In this document: piece by piece, positions 6,119 to 13,259 of the stretch | How positions within the stretch are numbered: position 1 is the stretch's first letter | Layout of the letters: each line of letters starts with the position of its first letter | Notes under the pieces: model-generated | What the model was told of the DNA's origin: nothing | Seen by the model: only the letters and a program-made list of their open reading frames with translations | Databases searched by the model: none | NCBI RefSeq assembly: GCF_000750005.1 | Contig: NZ_JPYA01000067.1 | Coordinates: 1-27,848, forward strand | Direction: 5' to 3' | Origin: Geobacillus icigianus | Lineage (GTDB): Bacteria > Bacillota > Bacilli > Bacillales > Anoxybacillaceae | Length of the DNA: 27,848 bases | Program-made: the position numbers and the translations under genes

Positions 6119-7360
6119 ATGTTTCCGGCCCGCACCGGAACGGAGACGGACATCCGCCTTCCGTTTTCCTTTATCATTTTCGCCGTGCTGGCGTTCGCCG
6201 CATCACAGCTTGTGCTGCTGGCGGCTGTTCCCGCAATGAGCGGCGGCGCGTTCCGACTGCCGCTCGTGTGGGCGGCGGCCCATTTGGCCTTGCTCGGCTT
6301 CGCCTTAATGGCGGCGATGGGGGCGATGTACCAGCTCGTTCCGGTCGCCTTTTTGACACCGATTTGGAGCGAGCGGCTCGGTTTTTGGCAGTTTGCGATC
6401 ACCGCTCTCGGCATCGTCACCGTTGCCGCCAGCTTAGCATTGGCGCCAAACGAGACGTTCCTCCCTAGCTTGCTTCTGCTGTTCGGCATCGTGCTGTTTG
6501 TCTGGCAAATGGCGATGACATTAAAGCAGCAAAAAAACAAAACGATCATGACGCTGTTTGTCGCGACTTCCTTGTTGTTTTTGCTGTTGACGGGCGCCGC
6601 CGGGGCGTTGCTTGCCTTTCACTTTTTCGCCGCCACAGGCGCCAACAGTCATGAAACGGTGTTCGGCCTGCATGTGCTGTTTGGGCTATGCGGCTGGTTT
6701 ACCCTGCTCATTATGGGCTTTTCGTATAAAATGGCGCCGATGTTTTCCCTCGCCCACGGCTTTTCGATGCGGCCGGCGCGCTACGTCTATGCACTGTATA
6801 CGAGCGGAATTGCGGTGGGGCTGATCAGCCTGTTCCTGCCGGGCCAGACATGGCTAGCGGTCGGCTCCTCTTTGCTGGCGGCTGGATTCGCTCTTTTCGC
6901 TTGGCACATCTATGCGATTTTGCAAAAACGGATGAAAAAAGCGCTCGATCGCCCGTTTCGGTTTTCGTTATCCGCCATCGTCATCGGCCTTGGGCTGCAC
7001 GTTGCCGCCTTCGCCGCCATCGTCATCGGCAGCGGACGGCTGCTTGGCATCATTGTTTATCTATTCATTGTCGGCTGGATCGTGTTTAGCATCATCGGCT
7101 ATTTGTTCAAAATCGTGCCGTTTTTATGGTGGACCCATCGCTACAGTGAAAAAGTCGGTCAAGAAAATGTACCGACGTTAAAACAAATGATGAATGAACG
7201 GTTGATCACCGTTCAGTGTCTTCTGTTCGCTGTTGCCTTGGTGCTCGCCGCGGCGGCGCTTTTGTTCACCAACACTACGCTGTTTGCCGCCTTCCAAACG
7301 CTATTTGCTGGACTCAGCATCTTGTTTGCCGGCACGATTTTAGCGGTCTTGCGCAAATAA
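6119..7360 (+). CDS. Polytopic membrane protein, haem-copper oxidase/NnrS-like (413 aa)
   Basis: About twelve hydrophobic helices fill the chain. Histidines lie inside or at the ends of helices in motifs that recall subunit I of haem-copper oxidases and the NnrS family: AAHLALLGFALMAAMGAMYQLVPV near residue 45, a FHFFAATGANSHE segment near 180, and LHVLFGLCGWFTLLIMGFSYKMAPMF near 200. These could bind haem or copper, but the full oxidase ligand set is not visible and I do not assign a reaction. The ATG at 6110 overlaps the previous stop but directly abuts AAAGG; the ATG at 6119 is 8 bases from that site and is preferred. It is the third gene of the DUF2249 operon. A role in NO tolerance or haem delivery to the NO reductase is inferred from the neighbours. 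Confidence 0.75.
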   Translation: MFPARTGTETDIRLPFSFIIFAVLAFAASQLVLLAAVPAMSGGAFRLPLVWAAAHLALLGFALMAAMGAMYQLVPVAFLTPIWSERLGFWQFAITALGIVTVAASLALAPNETFLPSLLLLFGIVLFVWQMAMTLKQQKNKTIMTLFVATSLLFLLLTGAAGALLAFHFFAATGANSHETVFGLHVLFGLCGWFTLLIMGFSYKMAPMFSLAHGFSMRPARYVYALYTSGIAVGLISLFLPGQTWLAVGSSLLAAGFALFAWHIYAILQKRMKKALDRPFRFSLSAIVIGLGLHVAAFAAIVIGSGRLLGIIVYLFIVGWIVFSIIGYLFKIVPFLWWTHRYSEKVGQENVPTLKQMMNERLITVQCLLFAVALVLAAAALLFTNTTLFAAFQTLFAGLSILFAGTILAVLRK

Positions 7361-7523
7361 CGACATCGGCCACCAGCGGCCCGGCGCATCGATGAGGGCG
7401 CTTTGACAGCCAATCGCCTCGTTTGAGAAACAGTCAGGCATCATGTCTTTTTGGCTAAGAACAAGTGCTGGAACATCGCGTCTTCCTAGCCTTTTGGAAA
7501 TGACAATCAAGGAGGGAATCAAC

Positions 7524-7826
7524 ATGGATATTCTTGAACTCGCCATTCATCAGCTGAAAACGGTCATTGACCCGGAGCTTGGCATTAACGTAGTCGACTT
7601 AGGGCTGATTTACCGCTTGCAAATTCAAGACGGCCAAATCGATGTGCTCATGACGCTCACAACCCCCGGCTGCCCGCTTCATGACTCGATTGCCGGCGGC
7701 GTCAAGCGGGCGTTGGAACAAATCGACGGCATCCACGACGTGCGTGTCCAATTGACGTGGAACCCGCCGTGGACGCCGGAGCGAATGAGCGAAGAAGCGC
7801 TGCGGCAGCTTGGTTATTTTGCCTAA
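7524..7826 (+). CDS. yitW: DUF59/MIP18 family iron-sulfur assembly factor (100 aa)
   Basis: The protein matches the single-domain DUF59 (PaaD/SufT/MIP18) family at normal length: VIDPELGINVVDLGLIYRLQI near the start, MTLTTPGCPLHDSI with the conserved reactive cysteine near residue 54, and LTWNPPWTPERMSEEALRQLGY at the end. Family members help insert iron-sulfur clusters into target proteins. The start ATG follows GGAGGG by 7 bases. It is separated by 163 bp from the membrane-protein gene and has no obvious promoter of its own, so it may belong to the NO-related operon. The family name YitW fits the nearby yitU- and yitV-type genes, from which it is now separated by the cad operon. Confidence 0.88.
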   Translation: MDILELAIHQLKTVIDPELGINVVDLGLIYRLQIQDGQIDVLMTLTTPGCPLHDSIAGGVKRALEQIDGIHDVRVQLTWNPPWTPERMSEEALRQLGYFA

Positions 7827-7956
7827 ACCGCTTTACAGAAAAAGCAAGCGACAAAGGAAAAATCGACCTTCCCTTAACGATCGTAAGTTGAAGAAAGCGT
7901 AAGCCGCGATGCCTGCGCGTGACAACTTGAGAACGGATGAAAACAGCAGAAAACGA

Positions 7957-7992
7957 AAAAGACACGGAAGCGAAAGCCGTTCCGTGTCTTTT
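7957..7992. terminator. Bidirectional terminator between yitW and cadA
   Basis: A perfect stem GACACGGAA (7961-7969)/TTCCGTGTC (7980-7988) with a 10-base loop is flanked by AAAA on the left and TTTT on the right. It can therefore end transcripts from both the DUF59 gene and the convergent cadA gene. Confidence 0.85.
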
Positions 7993-8038
7993 GCTTCTTC
8001 TTGTCCTGGTTCGCCAAGCCGGAGACTCCGGTTGGTCC

Positions 8039-10180
8039 TCACTGCCCATCTCCTTCTTCCTTCACCCGCAACAGGCGCATGCTGTTGAAGGTCACGAGCA
8101 ATGTGGCGCCCATATCAGCGAACACCGCGAGCCAAAGGGTGAGCCAGCCGGGGATGGCGGCAATGAGCGCTAACGCTTTTAACCCTAAGGCAAAGGCAAT
8201 GTTTTGCTTGATGATCGCAAGCGTCCGGCGACCGAGGCGAACGGTGTAGGGCAATTGGCGCAAGTCGTCGGCCATCAGCACGACGTCCGCCGTTTCCAAA
8301 GCGGCATCCGTCCCCGCTCCGCCCATGGCCACGCCGATATCGGCTGCAGCCAAAGCGGGGGCGTCATTTACTCCGTCGCCGACCATGGCCGTTATGCCAT
8401 AACGTTGTTTCAGCTCGCGGATCGCCGCCAGCTTCTGCTCGGGAAGCAGCCCGGCGCAAATGGCCGACACGCCCGCTTGGCGGCCGATGGCTTGGGCGGT
8501 TTGTTTATGGTCGCCGGTTACCATGGCGATCTCTTTGACCCCGAGACGCCGCAATGCCGCAACGGTCGCCGCGGCGGACGGCCGCGGTCGATCAGCCGCC
8601 GCGATCAATCCTAACAGCCGACGGGCCGTGCCGATCGCCATCACCGTTTTTCCTTCTTGGCGGAAGGTGGCGATTCGCTGTTCCGCTTCATCCGGCAAAC
8701 GGCCGAGCACCTCGGCGAGCAAGGATGGGCGGCCAATGTAGTACGTTTCGTTTCCGACGACCGCCCTCACCCCTTGACCCGTCAACGACTGAAATTCATC
8801 TACCGGCACGTCAAAAAACGGCTCCCTATCTTCTTCCACCAAGCGGACGATGGCGGAAGCGAGCGGGTGCTGCGACCGTTTTTCGATGGCCGCCGCCACC
8901 GCCAGCAGTCGTTCACGCCTTCCGTCATACACGACGACATCGGTTACGGACGGTTTCCCTTCCGTTAACGTCCCGGTTTTATCAAAGGCAACCGCTCGCA
9001 GCCGGCCGATTTGTTCCAAATATCTCCCGCCTTTGATGAGCACGCCGCGCCGGGCTGCATGGCCGAGAGCGGTGACAATTGCCACCGGTGTCGAGATGAC
9101 GAGCGCGCACGGGCAGCCGATGACGAGAACAGCGAGGCCGCGATACACCCAATCAAGCCAATTACCGCCCACGACAAGCGGTGGAATGACGGCGATAAGC
9201 AGGGCCACAATCATAATGAACGGTGTATAATAGCGGGCAAACCGATCGATGAACGCTTGTGATGGCGCCCGCTCCGCCTGCGCCTCTTCAACGAGATCGA
9301 TCATTTTCGCCAACATCGTTTCATCGGCCCGCTTCGTCACTTGCACTTCTAGGAATCCTTCCCCGTTCAGCGTCCCGGCGAACACTGCATCGCCGACCGT
9401 TTTTTCCGCCGGCATGCTTTCACCGGTCATCGCCGCTTCATTGACCGTGGACGCCCCATTGACAACAACGCCATCCAAAGGAATTTTCGCCCCTGGTTTC
9501 ACGATCATGACCTCTCCGAGGCGAACGTCTTCGACCGGAACGGTCACTTCCTCCGCACCGCGCCGGATCGTCGCTTGAGCGGGCGCCATTTCCAGCAGCG
9601 ACGCGATCGACCGCCGTGCTCGATCCATCGAGTAGCGCTCGAGCGCTTCGCTTATGGCAAACAAAATGACAACGACCGCTCCCTCTTGCCATTCACCGAT
9701 CGCCGCCGCACCGAGAATGGCGATCGTCATTAACGTGTTCATGTCCAACTGCCAGCGGGCCAAATTCCGCAGCCCCGTCCAAAACAAGGAATAGCCGCCG
9801 AGCGCGATCGCCGCCAAATACATCGCGACCGCCATTCCCGCGCTGTCCGCCGCATCGGCCACAATGCCAATCAGAAGCAATACAGCAGAGACGAGGACGT
9901 TTTGGTTCTCTTTCTTCTTCCAAAACGGCTCCCGCTGGATAGTGCGCTCGCGTGCTTCGCGAATTTTCAGGCGTTCAAACGCTCCGGCTTGTTCCAGTTC
10001 TTCCACCGTCGCCTCGCCCCAAACCGTGAGTTTGGCGGCGCCGAAGTTGACTTTCGCTTCTTTGACGCCGGGCAAAGCTTTGACGTTGCGCTCAAACTTG
10101 GCGGCGCAATTTGCGCACGTTAACCCTTGCACGCGGTATGTTTTGGCCTCGATCCGCTCCAATGTTTGTTCATTCGCCAC
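8039..10180 (-). CDS. cadA: Heavy-metal (Cd/Zn/Pb) translocating P1B-type ATPase (713 aa)
   Basis: This inner-membrane pump exports soft divalent metals using ATP. An N-terminal metal-binding domain carries GLTCANCA (Cys22, Cys25). The pump core has the TGES actuator loop (about 252-255), the CPC metal-site motif (356-358) that defines P1B pumps, the phosphorylation motif DKTGTLT (Asp400) and GDGVNDAPAL in the ATP-binding hinge. The SEALERYSMDRAR stretch and the overall pattern fit the Zn/Cd/Pb subgroup rather than copper pumps. A longer frame begins at 10243, but the GTG at 10180 lies 6-7 bases after GAGGAGG and gives the normal N-terminus. It overlaps the end of cadC by 11 bp, so the two are co-transcribed and probably translationally coupled. 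Confidence 0.93.
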   Translation of the reverse strand: MANEQTLERIEAKTYRVQGLTCANCAAKFERNVKALPGVKEAKVNFGAAKLTVWGEATVEELEQAGAFERLKIREARERTIQREPFWKKKENQNVLVSAVLLLIGIVADAADSAGMAVAMYLAAIALGGYSLFWTGLRNLARWQLDMNTLMTIAILGAAAIGEWQEGAVVVILFAISEALERYSMDRARRSIASLLEMAPAQATIRRGAEEVTVPVEDVRLGEVMIVKPGAKIPLDGVVVNGASTVNEAAMTGESMPAEKTVGDAVFAGTLNGEGFLEVQVTKRADETMLAKMIDLVEEAQAERAPSQAFIDRFARYYTPFIMIVALLIAVIPPLVVGGNWLDWVYRGLAVLVIGCPCALVISTPVAIVTALGHAARRGVLIKGGRYLEQIGRLRAVAFDKTGTLTEGKPSVTDVVVYDGRRERLLAVAAAIEKRSQHPLASAIVRLVEEDREPFFDVPVDEFQSLTGQGVRAVVGNETYYIGRPSLLAEVLGRLPDEAEQRIATFRQEGKTVMAIGTARRLLGLIAAADRPRPSAAATVAALRRLGVKEIAMVTGDHKQTAQAIGRQAGVSAICAGLLPEQKLAAIRELKQRYGITAMVGDGVNDAPALAAADIGVAMGGAGTDAALETADVVLMADDLRQLPYTVRLGRRTLAIIKQNIAFALGLKALALIAAIPGWLTLWLAVFADMGATLLVTFNSMRLLRVKEEGDGQ

Positions 10181-10541
10181 GGTGATCCTCCTCTTTCTGA
10201 TGGGCGAGCGCGACAAGCAACAGCTCGCGAATATGGTCGTCATCGAGCGAATAAAAGGCGAGTTTTCCCTCTTTCCGATATTTCACGATGCCTTGTTTAT
10301 ACAAAATGCGCAAATGATGCGACGTCGTTGCCACCGTCGCCCCGATGACGTTCGCTAAGTCGCAGACGCACAACTCTTCCTCGCCGCAAAGCGCATAGAC
10401 GAGTTTCGCCCGGTTTTCGTCGGCCAACGCTTTGAAAAACGGCACAATCGACACCATGTTTTCCTCATTCAGCCGGCGCTGAATCCGCCTGACCTTCTCC
10501 TCGTCATAACAGTAAACGTCGCAGACGTCTTGGCGATGCAT
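10170..10541 (-). CDS. cadC: CadC metal-sensing repressor, ArsR/SmtB family (123 aa)
   Basis: The protein closely resembles plasmid pI258 CadC in length and motifs. It has an N-terminal Cys pair (DVCDVYCYDEEKV, Cys7 and Cys11) and the alpha-3 ELCVCDLA box (two cysteines), which together form the Cd/Pb site. The winged helix-turn-helix is VIGATVATTSHHLRILYKQGIV. The C-terminal DDDHIRELLLVALAHQKEE keeps the Asp-His and His-Glu ligands of the alpha-5 zinc site. Metal binding releases the protein from DNA and derepresses cadCA. The ATG at 10541 follows GAGAGGAACGG; the frame is open further up to 10613, but that region is promoter and operator sequence. Two matching 20-bp palindromes lie upstream. 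Confidence 0.93.
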   Translation of the reverse strand: MHRQDVCDVYCYDEEKVRRIQRRLNEENMVSIVPFFKALADENRAKLVYALCGEEELCVCDLANVIGATVATTSHHLRILYKQGIVKYRKEGKLAFYSLDDDHIRELLLVALAHQKEEDHRGE

Positions 10542-10562
10542 TCCGTTCCTCTCCTTGCCAAC

Positions 10563-10627
10563 ATTCAAATAGTTGCTTGAATATAGAATATCATATCCTC
10601 TTTTGATATTCAAATATTCATTTGAAT
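10563..10627 (-). promoter_or_regulatory. cadCA promoter with two CadC operators
   Basis: On the minus strand, TTGAAT (10613 to 10608) and TATTCT (10590 to 10585) are a -35/-10 pair with 17-bp spacing. Two 20-bp palindromes of the same form flank it. ATTCAAAT-N4-ATTTGAAT (10608-10627) is perfect and covers the -35. ATTCAAAT-N4-GCTTGAAT (10563-10582) covers the predicted transcription start. Both resemble the known cad operator, so CadC would block polymerase from both sides of the -10. Confidence 0.75.
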
Positions 10628-10649
10628 GAAAAAAGTTCCCTTATGACAA

Positions 10650-10682
10650 AAATCCGCCTTCGTCGCAGCAAAAGGCGGATTT
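10650..10682 (-). terminator. Hairpin terminator upstream of the cad operon
   Basis: The perfect arms AAATCCGCCTT and AAGGCGGATTT surround an 11-base loop. On the minus strand the stem is followed by TTG after the ATTT arm, giving a short T-run, so it would shield cadCA from read-through from yitV. The plus strand has no T-run. Confidence 0.6.
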
Positions 10683-10736
10683 CGGCTGATGAACACACCG
10701 CAGCAATGAGGCCCATTGCCGTCGGTTTCAACTTAT

Positions 10737-10867
10737 AGAGGCTTGGCGAAAAAACGCCGCCACGAGCAAATCAACGGCATTTCGCCAAAAAAGAAGGCTG
10801 ATTTCGCAAGGCTTCTCTAACTGAGAAACAGATGGAATAGCCGTATTTTGTACGAAATCACCGCTTC
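10737..10867 (+). repeat. Structured intergenic repeat, copy B
   Basis: The layout matches copy A: a GGCGAAAAA block, GGCATTTCG, AAAAAAGAAGGCTGATTT, the hairpin TTCTC-TAACT-GAGAA, then CGTATTTTGTACGAAATCACC. The hairpin arms differ in length from other copies but pairing is kept. Confidence 0.6.
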
Positions 10868-10874
10868 TATAGGG

Positions 10875-10935
10875 GGCTGGTGATTTAATGGCGTATACAG
10901 CTTTACCATGTCATTTCTCAATTAGAAAAACCTTG
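10875..10935 (-). repeat. Structured intergenic repeat, partial inverted copy D
   Basis: In reverse orientation this region reads like the 3' half of copies A-C: GGCTGGTGATTT, then CCATGTCATTTCTCAATTAGAAA and CCTTG. The hairpin TTTCT-CAATT-AGAAA is kept with changed bases on both sides of the loop. With copy B it forms a head-to-head inverted pair about AAATCACC/GGTGATTT. Confidence 0.5.
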
Positions 10936-10979
10936 TTGCATCGATCCTGCTTTTCGCCCATTCCCCCATTGAGTAAGGG

Positions 10980-11079
10980 AATCAGCGGCATTTTCAGTCA
11001 GAAAAGAAAGCTGATTCTACGAGGTTTCTCTCATTGAGAAATGGGTGGAATCAGCAGATTTGGCACGAAATCACCGGCC
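10980..11079 (+). repeat. Structured intergenic repeat, copy C
   Basis: Nearly identical to copy A over the block AGAAAAGAAAGCTGAT and the block CTCTCATTGAGAAATGGGTG. It shows two clear hairpins: AATCAGC/GCTGATT around the AGAAAAGAAA block, and TTTCTC-TCATT-GAGAAA. It ends in GAAATCACCGGCC directly at the yitV stop codon. Confidence 0.65.
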
Positions 11080-11847
11080 TCATACGTATTCGCGAAACCA
11101 ACGCACCGTCTCCAAAAACGCTTCGCGCGTCACTTTATGGCCGGCGTGCGGGTCGGTGATGAATCGCAGCCGGTCCTCGTTCCCTTCATAAAGTGGTTTA
11201 ATTTGCTGATAAAACTCATATGTATAAGCATACGGGACGACTTGGTCGGCTTTTCCGTGCCAGATGAAGAGCGGCCGCCCGGCGAGCTTTTCCGGTTGTT
11301 TCGATAAATCATAGCGGGCAAGCTTTTCTTTTTCCAACGCCAACAACGTCGGCGGCATCGGAATGTCGATGTGGCGTCGCTTCCCTTCTTCAATCATGGC
11401 ATCAAAAAAGGCGCTAAAATTCGGGCAGCCCATCAGCGCCACTGCCGCCCTCACCCACGGATAGACGGCGAGCGCTCCGAACGTGACGATCCCGCCCATC
11501 GACGTTCCGGCAAGCCCAATTCGTCCCGAGTCAGCCAGCCCGCGGCTCACAAGGTCGTTTTTCATCTCATCGATTTCGCTGATCGTGCGCACCACAATGT
11601 CCCAAAACGACAACTGCAATTTCCGTTCGCTCAACCGTTCGTCCCGCTCGCCGTGAAACAGCGCATCGGGAAGCACGACCCGATAGCCCGCCTCCGCAAG
11701 CAAATAGCCGAAATGCAAATTATGTTCTTTGGCGCTCGTAAAGCCGTGAATAAAGAAAATGAGCGGAAGCGGTTCGTCCCGTTTTTCCGGCTGAACGACA
11801 TGAAGAACAGGCACGCCGGCCAGCTGTTGTTGTTCAATGATCACCAT
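11080..11847 (-). CDS. yitV: Alpha/beta-hydrolase, YitV-type esterase/dienelactone-hydrolase-like (255 aa)
   Basis: A complete serine-hydrolase fold is visible: an oxyanion-hole strand LIFFIHGF near residue 38, the nucleophile elbow GTSMGG near the middle, the acid in IWHGKADQVVP, and the catalytic histidine in DPHAGHKV near the end. This is the prolyl-oligopeptidase-like group and the length matches YitV. The natural substrate is not known; carboxyl-ester or peptide-like substrates are possible. No signal peptide or membrane helix is present, so it acts in the cytoplasm. A longer frame is open to 12000 but overlaps the divergent phosphatase gene; the ATG at 11847 follows AAAGGAG by 11 bases and begins the conserved region. 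It diverges from the yitU-type gene over a 113-bp shared intergenic region. Confidence 0.85.
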   Translation of the reverse strand: MVIIEQQQLAGVPVLHVVQPEKRDEPLPLIFFIHGFTSAKEHNLHFGYLLAEAGYRVVLPDALFHGERDERLSERKLQLSFWDIVVRTISEIDEMKNDLVSRGLADSGRIGLAGTSMGGIVTFGALAVYPWVRAAVALMGCPNFSAFFDAMIEEGKRRHIDIPMPPTLLALEKEKLARYDLSKQPEKLAGRPLFIWHGKADQVVPYAYTYEFYQQIKPLYEGNEDRLRFITDPHAGHKVTREAFLETVRWFREYV

Positions 11848-11960
11848 CGCTACACAAACTCCTTTTCTTTTTCTATCGTTGTATAGTGTACCATATGGAC
11901 AGCGATTTTGGAAAAGAGTTACACTAGGTAATGAGAAAACCAAAAGCAAAGGAGTCAGAC

Positions 11961-12767
11961 ATGAAGCCATATTTAATTGCTCTGGATTTGGATGGAACAT
12001 TGTTGAGGGAAGATAAGACGATTTCCCCGCTGACCAAAGAGGTCATCCGCCGCGCCATTGACGCCGGCCATGTCGTCGTCATTGCCACCGGCCGGCCGTA
12101 CCGGGCGAGCCGCATGTATTACGAGGAACTGAACCTCACGACACCGATCATCAATTTCAACGGCGCGTTTGTCCACCACCCGCGCCAACCGTCATGGGGA
12201 ATCCGCCATGTTCCGCTGCCCTTGCCTGTTGTGAAAGACATCGTCGAACTTGGGGAAACGTATCGAATCAAAAACATTTTGGCGGAAGTGATGGATGACG
12301 TCTATTTTCACGAACATGACGAAGTGTTGCTCGACATCGTCCGCCTCGGCAACCCGACGGTGAAAATCGGCGATTTGCGCCGCTCGCTCAGCAAAGACCC
12401 GACGAGCGTGCTCGTGTATACAGAGAGTAGTCATGTCGAACAAATTCAATCATATCTGTCCGACGTATATGCCAACGTATTGCACCATCGGCGTTGGAAT
12501 GAGCCATGGCATGTGATTGAAATCATCCGCCATGGGGTGCATAAAGCGGCCGGCTTACAACAAGTCGCCGATCACTTCGGCATCCCTCGGGAGCGAGTGA
12601 TCGCCTTTGGCGACGAAGACAACGATTTGGAGATGATTGAGTGGGCCGGATTGGGCGTCGCCATGGGCAACGCCATCGAACCGCTGAAAACGATCGCCGA
12701 TGATGTGACGAAAACGAATGAAGAAGACGGCATCGGCGTGTATTTGCAAGACATCTTGGACCTATAG
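11961..12767 (+). CDS. yitU: HAD-superfamily Cof-type phosphatase, YitU-like (268 aa)
   Basis: The haloacid dehalogenase motifs are all present. Motif I is ALDLDGTLL with the nucleophile aspartate near residue 8. Motif II is IATGRP, motif III the lysine in the HKAAGL region, and motif IV is FGDEDNDLEM near residue 218. The C2-type cap domain lies between motifs II and III, which defines the Cof group. Members act on small phosphorylated metabolites. In Bacillus subtilis, YitU is one of the enzymes that can remove phosphate from the pyrimidine intermediate of riboflavin synthesis; extending that activity here is inference. The ATG at 11961 follows AAAGGAG by 6 bases and is preferred to the upstream ATG at 11931. 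It diverges from yitV. Confidence 0.88.
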   Translation: MKPYLIALDLDGTLLREDKTISPLTKEVIRRAIDAGHVVVIATGRPYRASRMYYEELNLTTPIINFNGAFVHHPRQPSWGIRHVPLPLPVVKDIVELGETYRIKNILAEVMDDVYFHEHDEVLLDIVRLGNPTVKIGDLRRSLSKDPTSVLVYTESSHVEQIQSYLSDVYANVLHHRRWNEPWHVIEIIRHGVHKAAGLQQVADHFGIPRERVIAFGDEDNDLEMIEWAGLGVAMGNAIEPLKTIADDVTKTNEEDGIGVYLQDILDL

Positions 12768-12830
12768 CTCTCCGCCCTTTCGTCGCATTCAGCCGGCGTT
12801 GGGGACAGCGGTTGGTCCCATTTCCTAACT

Positions 12831-12876
12831 ACCGTTCCGTGAAAATCGCGTTGGCAAGCGGTGATTTTGGAGGGCA
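12831..12876 (+). repeat. Dispersed repeat, copy 1
   Basis: This segment contains GTTCCGTG-AAATC-GCG-GGC-AGCGGTGATTTT and then GGAGGGCA. The same blocks, in the same order, occur on the minus strand at 18481-18540, where an extra 11 bp precedes GGAGGGCA. A further fragment with GATTTTCATCC and AAACCGT lies at 12927-12957. Confidence 0.5.
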
Positions 12877-13063
12877 GATCCCTTGCCATCGATCGTTTCC
12901 GTAAAAACACCGTGTCGATGGGTTCCGATTTTCATCCTTGGGCGATGGCCAAACCGTCGCCCGGGGACCTTTTTCCAAACAGACCGGACACGCTTGAAAC
13001 GGCGCTTTTCGTTTGTAACGAATTTCCTTACTACTGTTCCCTGGCCGCGGTTACACTATACGT

Positions 13064-13086
13064 GACGCAACGTGCGTCTTCATTTT
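13064..13086 (+). terminator. Small hairpin with T-run just before a ribosome binding site
   Basis: GACGCA-ACG-TGCGTC is followed by TTCATTTTTT and then, immediately, by the AAAGGGGG site of the next gene. The stem is only 6 bp. It may be a weak terminator of upstream transcription, or an attenuator for the two small genes. Confidence 0.35.
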
Positions 13087-13104
13087 TTAAAGGGGGAATC
13101 CGTC

Positions 13105-13257
13105 ATGGGCAAACGAAACAAATCAAAGCGTTTCGTCCAGCAAAGCGTCGATGCAGTCGAACGGCATGACAAACGAATCCCTTACCATTTGACGTACGCC
13201 GAGGCGGAAGCGCGCAAAGCGGAAAAAGCGGTGGAAACGTCGCTTGGGGGCGTGTAG
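13105..13257 (+). CDS. Small basic hypothetical protein (50 aa)
   Basis: The protein begins MGKRNKSKRFVQQSVDAV and is rich in Lys, Arg and Glu, with no cysteine, signal peptide or membrane segment; the second half (AEAEARKAEKAVE) is helical. I do not recognise its family. The ATG at 13105 follows AAAGGGGG by about 8 bases. The stop lies two bases before the DUF3813 gene, so the two are almost certainly one operon. The size and composition recall small spore or stress proteins of Bacillaceae, but no SASP motif is visible. Confidence 0.7.
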   Translation: MGKRNKSKRFVQQSVDAVERHDKRIPYHLTYAEAEARKAEKAVETSLGGV

Positions 13258-13259
13258 CA

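Larger units (their letters stand above)
10628..11079. other. Gene-free stretch holding a terminator and three repeat copies
   Basis: No gene is supported in these 450 bases. They hold a hairpin with a minus-strand T-run (10650-10682) and three copies of the structured repeat (10737-10867, inverted 10875-10935, and 10980-11079). The last ends one base before the yitV stop codon. Confidence 0.6.
12768..13104. other. Gene-free stretch with direct and dispersed repeats
   Basis: No gene is supported in these 337 bases. A 19-bp near-identical direct repeat (ATTTCCTAACTACCGTTCC at 12820-12838; 17 of 19 bases the same at 13022-13040) brackets a segment that resembles intergenic DNA at 18481-18545. 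GGGCGATGG/CCGTCGCCC (12940-12948/12954-12962) forms a stable hairpin, seven bases before a TTTTT. It may end the phosphatase transcript. Confidence 0.5.

Noticed and set aside
7340..7546. Minus-strand 68-codon frame in the gap before the DUF59 gene
   Set aside because: It overlaps both flanking genes, has no ribosome binding site and no recognisable motif.
10181..10243. N-terminal extension of cadA
   Set aside because: The added residues lie inside cadC, have no ribosome binding site and are absent from typical pumps; the GTG at 10180 has a strong site.
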